Below are positions 17,166-28,300 of a DNA stretch of 64,000 nt, piece by piece (position 1 is the stretch's first letter; every line of letters starts with the position of its first letter). Below the pieces are notes generated by a model that was given only the letters and a program-made list of their open reading frames with translations, searched no databases and was not told where the DNA came from. This stretch comes from Bacteroidaceae bacterium (lineage in GTDB: Bacteria; Bacteroidota; Bacteroidia; Bacteroidales; Bacteroidaceae). The position numbers and the translations under genes are program-made. The stretch spans positions 62,001-126,000 of the forward strand of contig JAGBTN010000021.1 in the NCBI GenBank assembly GCA_017631315.1. Direction: 5' to 3'.

Positions 17166-18080
17166 ATGGAAAACAATAGAAAAGTAATCGGTGCGGGGGA
17201 GACCATTCTGGACATTCTCTTTCGCCAGGGGCAGCCGGTGGCAGCAGTGCCCGGTGGCAGCACCTTCAACAGTATCATCAGTGTGGGACGTTCCGGTGTG
17301 CCGTGTGCCTTTGTGGGTTACACGGGAAGCGACAGCGTGGGGCAGCAGACGGCAGACTTCCTGAGGGACAATGGTGTGCAGACGGAGCATTTCCTGCTGC
17401 GACAAGGCGAGAAGAGTGCCATCAGCCTGGCCTTTCTTGCCGACAATGGCGATGCCAACTACCTGTTTTACAAGGAGACGCCTCGTGTGGTTTCCGGCTG
17501 GACGCTGCCCCGTCTGGAGCATGGCGATGTGCTTATCTATGGTTCTCACTTTGCCGTTTGCGACGGGATGCGTCCCCTCATCACACAACTCCTCGAGCAG
17601 GCAGAGCAGTCGCAGGCCATTGTTTACTACGACCTCAACTTCCGCAAGAACCATGCCGACGAGTTGGACCGCCTCATGCCTGCCATCGTTCAGAACTTCA
17701 GCCACAGCACTGTTGTGAGAGGCAGCACCGACGATTTCGAAGTTCTCTATGCCACTCGCGACGCGCGCGATATATATAATAGGTATATCCGTCAGCATTG
17801 CCCCTACTTTATCTGCACATCCGGGGCGGAAAACATCACCGTCTGTACGCCCGACGGCTGCCACGAGTTTCAGGCTCCGCCAGTGCCGGATGTCGTCAGC
17901 ACGGTTGGTGCCGGAGACAGCTTCAATGCCGGTTTTGCCTGTGCCCTGATATGGGAGAAAATCATGCCCGAGGATATCGCCAAACTCGACCGCGAAGGCT
18001 GGCAACGCTTCGTTTCTACGGCCTGTCGTTTTGCTGCCGAAACGTGCAGAAGCACAGAGAATTACATCGGCAAGCGTTGA
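17166..18080 (+). CDS. PfkB family carbohydrate kinase
   Basis: The 304-residue protein starts at the ATG at 17166; a GTG at 17154 would be almost leaderless. It has both PfkB signatures: GGSTFNSIISVGRSGVPCAFVGYTGSD near the N-terminus and the ATP-site motif STVGAGDSFNAGFACAL, with the catalytic Asp in GAGDS. The family phosphorylates sugars such as fructose, ribose or 2-keto-3-deoxygluconate. The exact sugar cannot be told from sequence, though fructokinase is a common annotation for this size. It is a single-gene unit closed by array D. Confidence 0.9.
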   Translation: MENNRKVIGAGETILDILFRQGQPVAAVPGGSTFNSIISVGRSGVPCAFVGYTGSDSVGQQTADFLRDNGVQTEHFLLRQGEKSAISLAFLADNGDANYLFYKETPRVVSGWTLPRLEHGDVLIYGSHFAVCDGMRPLITQLLEQAEQSQAIVYYDLNFRKNHADELDRLMPAIVQNFSHSTVVRGSTDDFEVLYATRDARDIYNRYIRQHCPYFICTSGAENITVCTPDGCHEFQAPPVPDVVSTVGAGDSFNAGFACALIWEKIMPEDIAKLDREGWQRFVSTACRFAAETCRSTENYIGKR

Positions 18081-18180
18081 GCCAAAAACGACAACAGAAG
18101 AAGCCTTCCGAATCACCTTGCCGGGGATGTTTTTCCGCAGCCTCTGTGGCTCGTAAAACACCCCATGCAGAAGCCCTCCG

Positions 18181-18241
18181 GAAAGGTTAACCGTTATTGC
18201 CAAAAAGGTTAACCATTCTGCGCAGAAAGGTTAACCGTTTC
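18181..18241. repeat. 22-base-period array D (3 units)
   Basis: GGTTAACC cores at 18185, 18207 and 18229, exactly 22 bases apart, between the PfkB gene and the promoter of the next operon. Confidence 0.95.
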
Positions 18242-18353
18242 AGGAGAGCAGCCCTTGAGGGTGGCAGACAGGAAAAGCAGCAGGGGAAGTGTGAATAATG
18301 TTGAAATTTTCTGTTTTTTAGTCCTGAAAGGCTCAAAATCCGATATTTATTGC

Positions 18354-18361
18354 TAACTTTG
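18354..18361 (+). promoter_or_regulatory. Bacteroidetes -7 box, GNAT-parE-coaD operon
   Basis: TAACTTTG; the transcript would start at about 18368, which favours the downstream ATG at 18400. Confidence 0.6.
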
Positions 18362-18399
18362 CGCGACTAATGCATACAAAAAACAGCAACAAAAGCGAT

Positions 18400-19596
18400 A
18401 TGTCCAACATAACAGTCACCCAGATATCCACCCCAAAGGAGATGCGAACCTTCGTACGCTTCAACTACGAACTGTATAAGGACTGTCCGTATGCTGTGCC
18501 CGACCTTCTCGAAGACACGCTCGAGACACTCGACCCCCACAGCAATCCCGCCTTCCGCTTCAGCCGGGCAGCCTACTTCCTGGCGCACAAGGACGGCAAG
18601 GTGGTAGGCCGTGTGGCAGCCATCATCAATACCCGAGCCAACGAACGCTGGAGACAACAGGACGTACGCTTCGGCTGGATAGACTTCATCGACGACATAG
18701 AAGTGAGCCGCGCACTGCTCCGCGCCGTAGAACAGTGGGGACAATCGCAAGGAATGGAACGCATCGTCGGTCCGCTCGGCTTCACAGACCTCGACCCCGA
18801 AGGCATGCTTACCGACGGATACGACCAGCTCTCCACACTCTGCACCATATATAACCACCCATATTACCCCGAGCACATGGCACGCCTCGGACTGGAAAAA
18901 GAAACAGGATGGGTGGAACGCAAAGTGTTTATCCCAAGGGGAGAACACGCCGCAAACAACACAAAATACTTCCGCATAGCAGAAATGGCAAAGAAACGCT
19001 ACGGCTTTCGCGTACGCCACTTCAACAATAAAAAAGAAATACAAAAAGGCGGATACATCCAAAAGATACTCGGCGTGGTCAACAAAGCCTACGCAGAACT
19101 CTATGGCTACAGCGAACTCGACGAAAACCAAATGGCATGGTATGCCAAACGCTTCATCATGATGCTCGACTGCCGCTTCCTCACCGTCGTGGAAAACGCA
19201 GAAGGCGAAATCATAGGCATCGGCGTATGCATCCCAAGCCTCAGCCGAGCCGTGCAGAAAGCAAAAGGCAAACTCTTCCCGTTCGGATGGATTCACATCG
19301 CAAACGAACTCTGGCTCAAACGCAAACACCGCATTCTCGACATGCTCCTCGTAGGCGTTCTGCCCGAATACCAAGACAAAGGAGCCAATGCACTCTTCTT
19401 TGCCGACCTCATACCGCACGGCATCAGCTGCGGATACGAATGGGCAGAGTCGCATCCACAACTGGAAGACAACACCGCAAGCCAAATGCAATGGAAAAAC
19501 CTCGACTGCACCATACATAAACGCCGCGCAGTCTTCGCCAAAACAATAAACACCAATCCGGACAATCCGGACAACAACGACATACAAAACCAATGA
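18400..19596 (+). CDS. GNAT-like N-acetyltransferase family protein
   Basis: The 398-residue form starts [10 protein letters not shown]; an ATG at 18370 lies almost on the predicted transcription start. The protein resembles the YghO-type family of long GNAT-fold proteins: an N-terminal half with [24 protein letters not shown] and [14 protein letters not shown], and a second GNAT-like half with [23 protein letters not shown]. Substrates are unknown. Its stop overlaps the start of the topoisomerase gene by 4 bases (ATGA), so it is translationally coupled to parE and coaD. Confidence 0.75.
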   Translation: MSNITVTQISTPKEMRTFVRFNYELYKDCPYAVPDLLEDTLETLDPHSNPAFRFSRAAYFLAHKDGKVVGRVAAIINTRANERWRQQDVRFGWIDFIDDIEVSRALLRAVEQWGQSQGMERIVGPLGFTDLDPEGMLTDGYDQLSTLCTIYNHPYYPEHMARLGLEKETGWVERKVFIPRGEHAANNTKYFRIAEMAKKRYGFRVRHFNNKKEIQKGGYIQKILGVVNKAYAELYGYSELDENQMAWYAKRFIMMLDCRFLTVVENAEGEIIGIGVCIPSLSRAVQKAKGKLFPFGWIHIANELWLKRKHRILDMLLVGVLPEYQDKGANALFFADLIPHGISCGYEWAESHPQLEDNTASQMQWKNLDCTIHKRRAVFAKTINTNPDNPDNNDIQNQ

Positions 19597-21578
19597 ACTC
19601 TCCACAATACAGCGAAGATAATATACGCCACCTCTCCGATATGGAGCACATCAGAACGCGTCCCGGTATGTATATCGGACGCCTTAGTGATGGCTCACAA
19701 GCCGAAGACGGTATCTACGTTCTCCTGAAGGAAGTCATCGACAACAGCATCGATGAATTCAAAATGGGGGCAGGCAAACGCATCGAAGTCGACATAGAAG
19801 ACAACCTCCGCGTCAGCATTCGCGACTACGGACGAGGCATCCCTCTTGGCAAACTCGTTGAGGCCGTCTCCATGCTCAACACAGGCGGCAAGTACGACTC
19901 CAAGGCCTTCCAGAAGAGCGTCGGCCTCAATGGCGTTGGCCTCAAAGCAGTCAATGCCCTCAGCGCACGCTTCGAAGTGCAGAGTTTCCGCGACGGACAG
20001 ACACGTCGCGCCGTGTTCAGCAAGGGCATCCTGCAAAGCGATGTGACCGAAGCAACACAGGACGACGAAAACGGAACAGCAGTCTTCTTCGAACCGGACG
20101 CTTCCCTTTTCAAGCACTATGCCTTCCGAAGCGAGTTCATCGAAGTGATGCTTCGCAACTATACCTACTTGAACACTGGTCTGACCATTGTCTTCAATGG
20201 CCGTCGCATACTGTCGCGCGACGGATTGAGCGACCTCCTTTCCGACCGAATGGACTACGAATCGCTCTATCCCATCGTACATCTTCGCGGACAGGACATA
20301 GAGATTGCATTCACTCACACCAAGCAAAACGGCGAGGAATACTATTCTTTCGTCAATGGCCAGAACACCACTTTGGGCGGAACGCATCAGGCTGCTTTCA
20401 AGAAGTATATTGCCGAGGTCATAAAGGACTACAGCGGTAAGAACTACGAGTATGCCGACATTCGCAATGGCATAGTGGCTGCCATCAGCATAAACATACA
20501 GGAGCCGCTCTTCGAGAGCCAGACAAAGGTGAAACTTGGCAGTACTACCACGGAGCCGGAGGGTGGCATTTCCATCGATAAGTTCATTGGCGATTTTGTT
20601 AAGGAACAGGTGGATAACTATCTTCACAAGAATACTGACGTTGCGGACATCATCTTGCAGAAGGTTGCGGAGAGCGAAAAGCTGCGCAAGGAAATGGCCG
20701 GTGTGGCGAAGAAGGCCAGAGAGATGTCGAAGAAGGCCAATCTGCACAACCGTAAACTGCGTGATTGCAGGGTGCATCTGACTGACGTGAAGGGTACGCT
20801 CCAGGAGGAGAGCAGCATTTTCATTACGGAGGGTGATTCGGCAAGCGGCAGCATTACGAAGAGTCGCGACGTGAATACTCAGGCTGTATTCAGTCTGCGA
20901 GGCAAACCTTTGAATTGTATTAACCTGACGAAGAAGGTTGTTTACGAGAACGAGGAGTTCAACCTTTTGCAGGCTGCGCTTAATATTGAGGACGGACTGG
21001 ACGGTCTTCGTTACAACAAGGTGATTGTTGCTACGGATGCCGACGATGATGGTATGCACATTCGTCTGCTGATGTTGACGTTTTTCCTGAAGTTCTTCCC
21101 CGATCTTGTGAAGAAGGGTCATGTGTTTATCTTGCAGACGCCTTTGTTCAGGGTGCGTGCCCGCAAGGCGAAGCTTGGCAAGACGAAGGTGAATGCTCTT
21201 GAGGCGGAACTGGCTGCGCGCAACGATGCGGAGGATGTTTCTTCGTATAGCGACGGCAAGCGTCCGCGCCATTTGAGTATTTCGAAGGATTTTGTGACGC
21301 AGTATTGTTATACGGACGAGGAGCGCCAGAGTGCGATTGACGAGTTTGGCCCGGAGCCTGAGATAACGCGCTTTAAGGGTTTGGGTGAGATCAGTCCCGA
21401 CGAGTTCCGCAACTTCATTGGCCCCGACATGCGTCTCGACCAGGTTATTCTCCAGAAGTCCGACCAGGTGGCTGAGCTTTTGGACTTCTACATGGGCGAC
21501 AATACTATGGACCGCCAGAACTTCATCATCGACAATCTTGTCATCGAGGAGGACTTGGCAGAGGGAAGCCCGATATGA
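19593..21578 (+). CDS. parE: DNA topoisomerase IV subunit B (ParE-type)
   Basis: This 661-residue ATPase subunit belongs to a type IIA topoisomerase. The GHKL ATPase site is seen in [22 protein letters not shown] and [14 protein letters not shown]. The TOPRIM part has [10 protein letters not shown] and the metal-binding [20 protein letters not shown]. Length and the RTRPGMYIG start fit ParE-type subunits of Bacteroidetes. The A subunit is outside the window. Codon use shifts from C/A-ending to G/T-ending near 20.2-20.4 kb. It overlaps coaD by 4 bases. Confidence 0.93.
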   Translation: MNSPQYSEDNIRHLSDMEHIRTRPGMYIGRLSDGSQAEDGIYVLLKEVIDNSIDEFKMGAGKRIEVDIEDNLRVSIRDYGRGIPLGKLVEAVSMLNTGGKYDSKAFQKSVGLNGVGLKAVNALSARFEVQSFRDGQTRRAVFSKGILQSDVTEATQDDENGTAVFFEPDASLFKHYAFRSEFIEVMLRNYTYLNTGLTIVFNGRRILSRDGLSDLLSDRMDYESLYPIVHLRGQDIEIAFTHTKQNGEEYYSFVNGQNTTLGGTHQAAFKKYIAEVIKDYSGKNYEYADIRNGIVAAISINIQEPLFESQTKVKLGSTTTEPEGGISIDKFIGDFVKEQVDNYLHKNTDVADIILQKVAESEKLRKEMAGVAKKAREMSKKANLHNRKLRDCRVHLTDVKGTLQEESSIFITEGDSASGSITKSRDVNTQAVFSLRGKPLNCINLTKKVVYENEEFNLLQAALNIEDGLDGLRYNKVIVATDADDDGMHIRLLMLTFFLKFFPDLVKKGHVFILQTPLFRVRARKAKLGKTKVNALEAELAARNDAEDVSSYSDGKRPRHLSISKDFVTQYCYTDEERQSAIDEFGPEPEITRFKGLGEISPDEFRNFIGPDMRLDQVILQKSDQVAELLDFYMGDNTMDRQNFIIDNLVIEEDLAEGSPI

Positions 21579-22015
21579 TTTCCGCCGTTCTCTTCCCCGG
21601 TTCTTTCGATCCCTTTACCAAGGGTCATGCCGACATTGTGCGTCGGGCGTTGCTGATGTTCGACGAGGTGGTTATCGGCGTTGGCTATAACGGGAACAAG
21701 GCTGGTGCTGCGTCTCCGGAGGAGCGTGTGGAAAAGATTGGCAAACTCTATGCCGACAATCCGCGTGTAAGGGTGGACTGCTACAGTGGGCTGACTGCTG
21801 ACTTTGCCAAGGCAAACGGGGTGGTGGCCATTGTGCGTGGAGTCCGTTCGTTTGCCGACTACGAATACGAGATGCAGATGGCGGATGTGAATCGTCAACT
21901 CTTTGGCATTGAGACGATAATCTTGCCTGCCACTCCCGAGTTGGCTGCCCTGAGCAGTTCTGTTGTGCGTGAGCTTTCGCACTTCGGCCACGACGTTTCC
22001 GACCTCTTGCCGTAG
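21575..22015 (+). CDS. coaD: Phosphopantetheine adenylyltransferase
   Basis: This 146-residue nucleotidyltransferase joins ATP and 4'-phosphopantetheine to dephospho-CoA, the fourth step of CoA synthesis. The family motif [16 protein letters not shown] (T/HxGH site) is at the N-terminus, followed by [23 protein letters not shown] and the late SSSVVREL. It overlaps parE by 4 bases and is closed by array E. Confidence 0.97.
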   Translation: MISAVLFPGSFDPFTKGHADIVRRALLMFDEVVIGVGYNGNKAGAASPEERVEKIGKLYADNPRVRVDCYSGLTADFAKANGVVAIVRGVRSFADYEYEMQMADVNRQLFGIETIILPATPELAALSSSVVRELSHFGHDVSDLLP

Positions 22016-22049
22016 GGCGCTCCAAGACACCCTTTGGGTGATACGAAAA

Positions 22050-22132
22050 AAAGGTTAAGCATTATGGCAATAATGGTTAACCTTTCGGGCAATAATGGTT
22101 AACCTTTTCTGTAATAATGGTTAACCTTTTTT
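22050..22132. repeat. 22-base-period array E (4 units)
   Basis: Cores start at 22053 (GGTTAAGC), 22075, 22097 and 22119 (GGTTAACC), exactly 22 bases apart. Here spacers read TTT...AAT, the reverse orientation of those in array A. The rest of 22133-22250 is AT-rich and holds nothing else I recognise. Confidence 0.95.
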
Positions 22133-22252
22133 GTAATTGTCCTTTTGTGGTTATTATTTGCAATACTGTCCTTTTGTTCTGGTGCTATTTTGCTTTATTC
22201 GGGGCTTCTGTGCTATGTTTTTACCCGAACTGTGTGATTTTTATATAAATCC

Positions 22253-22283
22253 TTTGAGTAAATGAAAAAAATATTTACCTTTG
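22253..22283 (+). promoter_or_regulatory. Bacteroidetes promoter, giant secreted protein
   Basis: TTTG at 22253-22256 and TACCTTTG at 22276-22283, 19 bases apart. The leader would be about 85 bases. Confidence 0.7.
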
Positions 22284-22372
22284 TCAAGAATATGTGCGTA
22301 TTTTTACAAGTAAAATCCACCGACCTATTAAACCAAATTATTAACTTTATTTATTAACCAAAACAAACAATC

Positions 22373-25300
22373 ATGAGAAAAAAACTACAGAAACTGTGTT
22401 TGTCCGCAATGATGTTTGCGGCCTCCACAGCTGTGTGGGCACTTTCCGAAGTGGGAGGTGTCTATCAGATTGCTTCGGCAGAAGACCTGAAGGCCTTTGC
22501 CGAACTCGTGAATGCTGGTAATCCCGGTCTCAATGCGGTCTTGACGGCTGACATTGACAGAGGCCTCGATGGCACAATGATCGGTTGCGCCAGCGTCGAC
22601 TATCAGGGTGTTTTCGATGGTCAGGGACACACCATTACCATCAACACCTTCAACGACGAGTCTAAGGGTACAGCCCTTTTCCGCAACGTAGGCGGACGTG
22701 CGCTCATTAAGGACGTGAAGGTGCAGGGTACAATCACAACCAACCAGCAGCATGCCGCAGGTATCGTTGTTTGGAACAGAGGTGTCATCCGCGGTTGCTA
22801 CGTTGACCTCACCATCCAAAGCTCCTTCGCAGGCGACGCCACACACGCAGGCATCGTAGCAGTGGCTCATAGAGGTTCAATCGTTGAAAACTGCTTGTCA
22901 AAGTTTGTCATCAACGGCGCCACCACACAGAACTGTGGCGGTATCGTAGGTTGGGCAGACAATGAAAGCAACATCATGAACTGCTTGGTTATCAACGACG
23001 GCAGCAACTTCGACTTTTCCAATGGCGGCAGTAACAATATCGCCCGTAACGACGGTAATGTTCGCATCGTAGAATTGGAAAAATATCTCGACGAAACACA
23101 AAATTGGACTCCCCAAGGTGCCAACTATAACAACTATGTTACCACCCAATGGGGTACCAACAAGGCCACAACCGTTGTGCCTTACGACAACCTCGCCGAC
23201 GGCCGCATCTGCTATCAGTTGAACAACGACCAGAGCAACATCGCCTGGAAGCAGACCATCGGCGTTGACCCCTTCCCCGTGCCCGCAGCATTCGGCGAAT
23301 CACAAGTGTACGCCTCTGGCGCAACAGGTTGTGACGGCAAGAGCGAAGACGAGCTCACATTCTCCAACGAGGGCGTGGCTCAGGCCGATGCACACACATA
23401 CGACAAGTTCGGCATCTGTACCACTTGCGGTTGCTTCAACACCCAGTGCCTCGAACTCGACCCGACAGACGGCTACTACCTCCTCAGCAGTGCGGAAGAC
23501 ATCGACCTCGCCGAAGGTTTTAACCGCGTTCAACAAGGTGCGCAGTTCAGCCTCAAGATGACCAACGACATCACATACGTTGCCGAACCCGGTAAGTACA
23601 TCTTCAACACAAGCAACTGGTTCGACGGCAATTTCAACGGTCAGGGACACACTCTCACCATCGAAATGAGCGAAATGGGCAACGATGCATCATTCATCCC
23701 CCAGTTCACCGGTACGTTCGAAAACGTTATCATGCACGGCTCAATCTCTACCTCTGGACAGTACGCAGCGTCAGTAACCTCACATACACGCAATGACCTC
23801 GTAAAAATCCGCAACGTCTTCTCCGACATCGAGATTAACTCAAACAAGGTGGCCGACAATACATCAGCCGGTATCATTGGTGTTGCAGACTCAAAAGCCA
23901 ATGTGGAAAACGTAATCTACGCAGGTAACATCAACGGTATCGAAGGTTCAGAGTGTCTCGCAGGTCTCTGCGGTTGGGCAGGAAACCAAACCTATTTCAC
24001 AAACTGCGCCTTCCTCGGCACTATCAACAACGGTGTTGGCGACTCAAAGACCATCTCACGTAACCAAAGCAACATCGTTTGCAACAACGTATATTCACTC
24101 ACAGACTATGGCTACGGAGACAGCGAAAAGTTCACCCTCTATGAAAACTACGAAGGCGTAGAAAACGGCGAACTGGCATTCTACCTCAACAGCATGCAGG
24201 CAGGCCTGGACCGCTTCTATCAGAAGATTGGCGTTGACCTCTTCCCCATGCCTATCAAGCAGGAAGGCGCACTCGTCTACACCGCAGCCAGCGACTACCG
24301 TTGCGACGGCATGCCTCTCGGCGAAACCATCTACACCAACACACCTTCCGGCTCTACAGTTATTCCTCCCCACGAATTCGAAGAAGGCTTCTGCACCGTC
24401 TGCGGTTCTTTGCAGGAAGACTACCTGACTCCCGTCGACGGATGGTACGAGATCAGCAATGGCGCAGAACTGCTGTGGTGGAACCACTACGCATCCAAGA
24501 ACCTCCACGTCAATGCACGTCTCACCGACAACATCGACATGGATGGCTATAGCGACCGCTGGACTGCTGTCGGAACAGAAGCCAAACCATTCTATGGTAA
24601 CTTCGATGGTCAGTACCACATCATCAGCAACCTCATCGTAGATATGCCCGAAACCAATGGTGTCGGCCTTATCGCAGTAATGAACAGCTTGCCCTCTAAG
24701 GGCTACGGCGGCCTCAGCGACGAGGAAGCACGCAATGCAGAAGGCGTATTCATTAAGAACGTTGTTCTCGACGAAACCTGCTCCCTCCGCGGACACGGTT
24801 ATGTCGCTCTCGTTGGTATGACAGCCGGTTGGGCAGGTCACGTCAACATCTCCGGCGTCATGATGTGCGGCGACGTATCAGCAAACGGTGGCCCCAATGC
24901 AGCCGGCGTATTCGGTTGTGTTATGAGCTCAGCATGTCGTGTTACCATCGACAGATGCGGTATGGTCGGCAACGTATATGGCGAAAAAGAAAACGGTTCG
25001 TTCTCAGGCTGGCTGGGCGACTGGGCAGAAGTAACAAACTGCTTCGCCGTAGGTTCAGTTGAGGGCATAGAAAACAACGATCGCTACTTCGCTCGTTATG
25101 GTAACGACCGCGTTAAGCAAGCAATGACCAACTGCTACGCACGTTATGGTACTCAGGTGCCCACTGTTAGCGAAGAGGACTTCGAGAGCGGTGCATTGGC
25201 ATGGCGTGCCAATGGCAGTCAGTTCCGCACTCCATACTGGTATCAGACCATCGGCGAGGACCTGTATCCTTATCCCGATCCTTCTCATGGTACAGTCATC

Positions 25301-28300
25301 TATGCTGCTGAACAATACTTCTCTATTGTAGACGAAGCAGACATCGACGAAGTATCAGGCGCAATCCAGACCCACGAAGAAGAAACTCATGCAGACGTAA
25401 TCGCAACACAGTCTGTGCTCGACGACTTCATGGAGAGCGTTGCAGCATTGGCCGATGCAACAACCATTCTCGAGTTTGCCGATGCCATCGACTCTGTTAA
25501 TGCCAAGAAAGATTCAGTTGCAGTCAATGCATCTGTCTATAAGGCATACATTGAAAAGTGCGAAGAGATTAAGGCTCGCCTCGAATCAGACGACAGCTTC
25601 AGCGGCGAAATCCGTGAGGCTCTCGAATACTATCTCGCAGAGACTGACGAACCCACAGAAGAGAATCCTCTCGGTACATATAACTATATTGTAGATGTAC
25701 ACACCGCAACAGCCGCAGAGATTAAGAAGGAGACAGACCGCGTAGCAGAATGGCTCGCTAAGGCTATTGCCGAAGACTATGCTCCTGGCACTGATATCAG
25801 CGGTATGATTCTCAACGGCGACTTCTCTGAAGGTGCAAACGAAAAGTGGACTGATGGCTTTGCAACAGGTACAGGCACCCTCAAGAGCGAAGATCCTGCA
25901 ATCAATAAGATTGTTGGTGTTGAGGCTTGGGACGTAACAGGTGACATGTATCAGACAATCGAAGGCTTGAAGCCCGGTTATTACCTCGTAGGCACTCATG
26001 CTGCCTTCCGTCCCAGCAACAAACGTTACAGCACAAACTATGCTGCAGGTATCTATGCAAACGGCACATTCAACTACTTCCCAACTGTTGTTGAGGATTA
26101 TGTTGCTGCCGACGATACTCTCGATCAGGTTAACTGTAACTTGCATGGCGATGGTGCTCTTGACCTCGAAATCTATGACGACAATGAATCTGAGGATAAG
26201 GAAACTGCTGAAAGCCTTGGTTCTACTCTCCTTGGTTATGCTGTTCATGGTCCTGGTGGTATGGCAGCTGCTGCCAACGACGACCGTTACAAGGTTTACA
26301 CACTTGCAAAGGTTACTGAGGACGGTATGCTTACTATTGGTATTAAGAACCCCGGCACGAAGTATGGTAGCGACTGGACTGGTTGGTCTGCTATTAGCCT
26401 GAAGTATCTTGGCGAGGACGCTGAAACTGCCGACGAAGGCATAAGCATGGTTGTTGACAACATGACCTTGCGTGCTCAGACCATTATGGATTACATGTAT
26501 GACGAGATGACTTATGAAGCAGCTCCTAACTTCCCCGAGGAATTGAGAACTGAGTTGGCAGCACTTGCCGAAGGCGGTTCTGGTTTGTCTGCCGAAGATG
26601 TTGTTGCTGGCTTCTCTGATGTCTTCCAGAAGATTTACGATGGTAAGCAGGCTTACATTAAGCTTGGTGCTGCTGGTAACTACCTTGCTAACCTCGAAGG
26701 TGCAAACCTTTCTTTGGTTGAGAAGGATTTGGAGACCGGCGAATGGGTTGAGACCGGCGAATGGCTCTTCAATGAAGACGAGACATATAATATGTATGAG
26801 GTTTCTTCTGCTATGCTTGATGGATACCTGATGGGTTCTTACAGCACAGAAGAGGCTCTTGCTGCTGCTGAAATGAATGATCCGCTTCTTGAGGGTATTG
26901 TTGCTCCTCGCGACGAAGAGGGTTACTTCTTGCTCAGCACTCCCAAGCATCTTGCATTCTTCCGTGCGGTTGCTGGTTTCTGCGATTACACTGTTAAGGC
27001 TAAGCTTACTGCCGACATCGACATGACGGGTATTGCTATGCAGCCCATCAACCGTGCCGACTACTCTTACCGTGGCGTATTCGACGGTCAGCGCTTTGCT
27101 ATTAATAATGTATATATGAACTTGCCTGAGGAGCGTTGCAGCTTCTTCAATACTACTGACGGTGCTACTATCAAGAACTTGAAGTTGACAGGTGAGTACT
27201 TCTCTGACCAGAAGTTCATGGGCGGTCTTACCGGCTATGCTTACAACACCAAGTTCCAGAACTGTGAGGTTGCTGTTACTTTGAACTCTTCTATTGAAGG
27301 TGATGGTACTCATGGTGGTCTTCTTGGTAACAATGCCGGCGACGGTACAGTGGTTGAGAACTGTATTGTTAACGCTCAGATTCTTGGCGAGCTTACCAAC
27401 TCTTGCGGTGGTGTCTGCGGTTGGGCAGGTTCTAAGATTGAGATTAAGAACACTTTGGTTCTCTCTTCTTACACTGTTGGTGCTGACGGTTCTAATGCTG
27501 TGAGCCGTGGTGACAACAACACTATCAGCAATGTCTTCTATGTGAACAGCCTCGGTGGCTCTCATGGCACAAAGGCTACTAAGGAGATGTTGGCAAGTGG
27601 TGAAGTTGCTTACAAGATGAATGGCAGCAAGAGCGAAGGTGAATTGGCATGGTTCCAGACTATTGGTGTTGACAGCATTCCTTGCTTGTTCGAGGGTGAT
27701 GTTGTTTACTTCTACGGTGGTCAGTACATGAACGAGAAGCCCAATCCTCAGCTCAATGCTTTTGCTTACGATGTTCAGGCTAACTTGAAGGGCAGCAATG
27801 TTGTTGTTGAGTTCAAGCTGAATGCTGAGGCAGAGGCTGCTGCTGTTAAGTTCTACGATGGTGAGACATTGGTTTACACCGAGAGTGTTTCTGAACTTGC
27901 TGCCGGTGCTAACTCTGTAAGTGTTGCCGCTGCTAACCTTGGTTCTGAGCCTACTGCTCTGAGCTATGAGGTTGAGGTTAAGGGTAAGGGTTCTCTCGAC
28001 TTCCTCAAGGTGGGTGAGAGCATTAAGTTCAACTCTCCTTATGGTTTGGCTACGAACAACAATCCTGCAAGCAAGGGCTTCGGTCAGGTGCTTGTTACCG
28101 AGTCTCGTCCTACGGAGGATCCCGAAGGCATGTTCTCTACCGGCACTCCTGGTGCTCTCTTCGCATTCGATGCAATGCTTGACTCTGTTGGTGCTTACTA
28201 TGGTGGTCTCGATGTTTTGACTAAGACTCCTCTCATGGTTTCTGGCGACAACAACAAGTTCGACCTTAAGGATCTCCGCTTCTCTAAGGACGGTCGTCTC

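Noticed and set aside
18367-19605. 412-residue minus-strand open frame opposite the GNAT-like gene
   Set aside because: The plus-strand gene has a promoter, a 4-base overlap with parE and a recognisable family; the antisense product is Val/Cys/Phe-rich shadow sequence.
3005-22132. GGTTAACC arrays as CRISPR
   Set aside because: The repeats are only 8 bases with 14-base spacers that share sequence between arrays, there is no leader and no cas genes are present.
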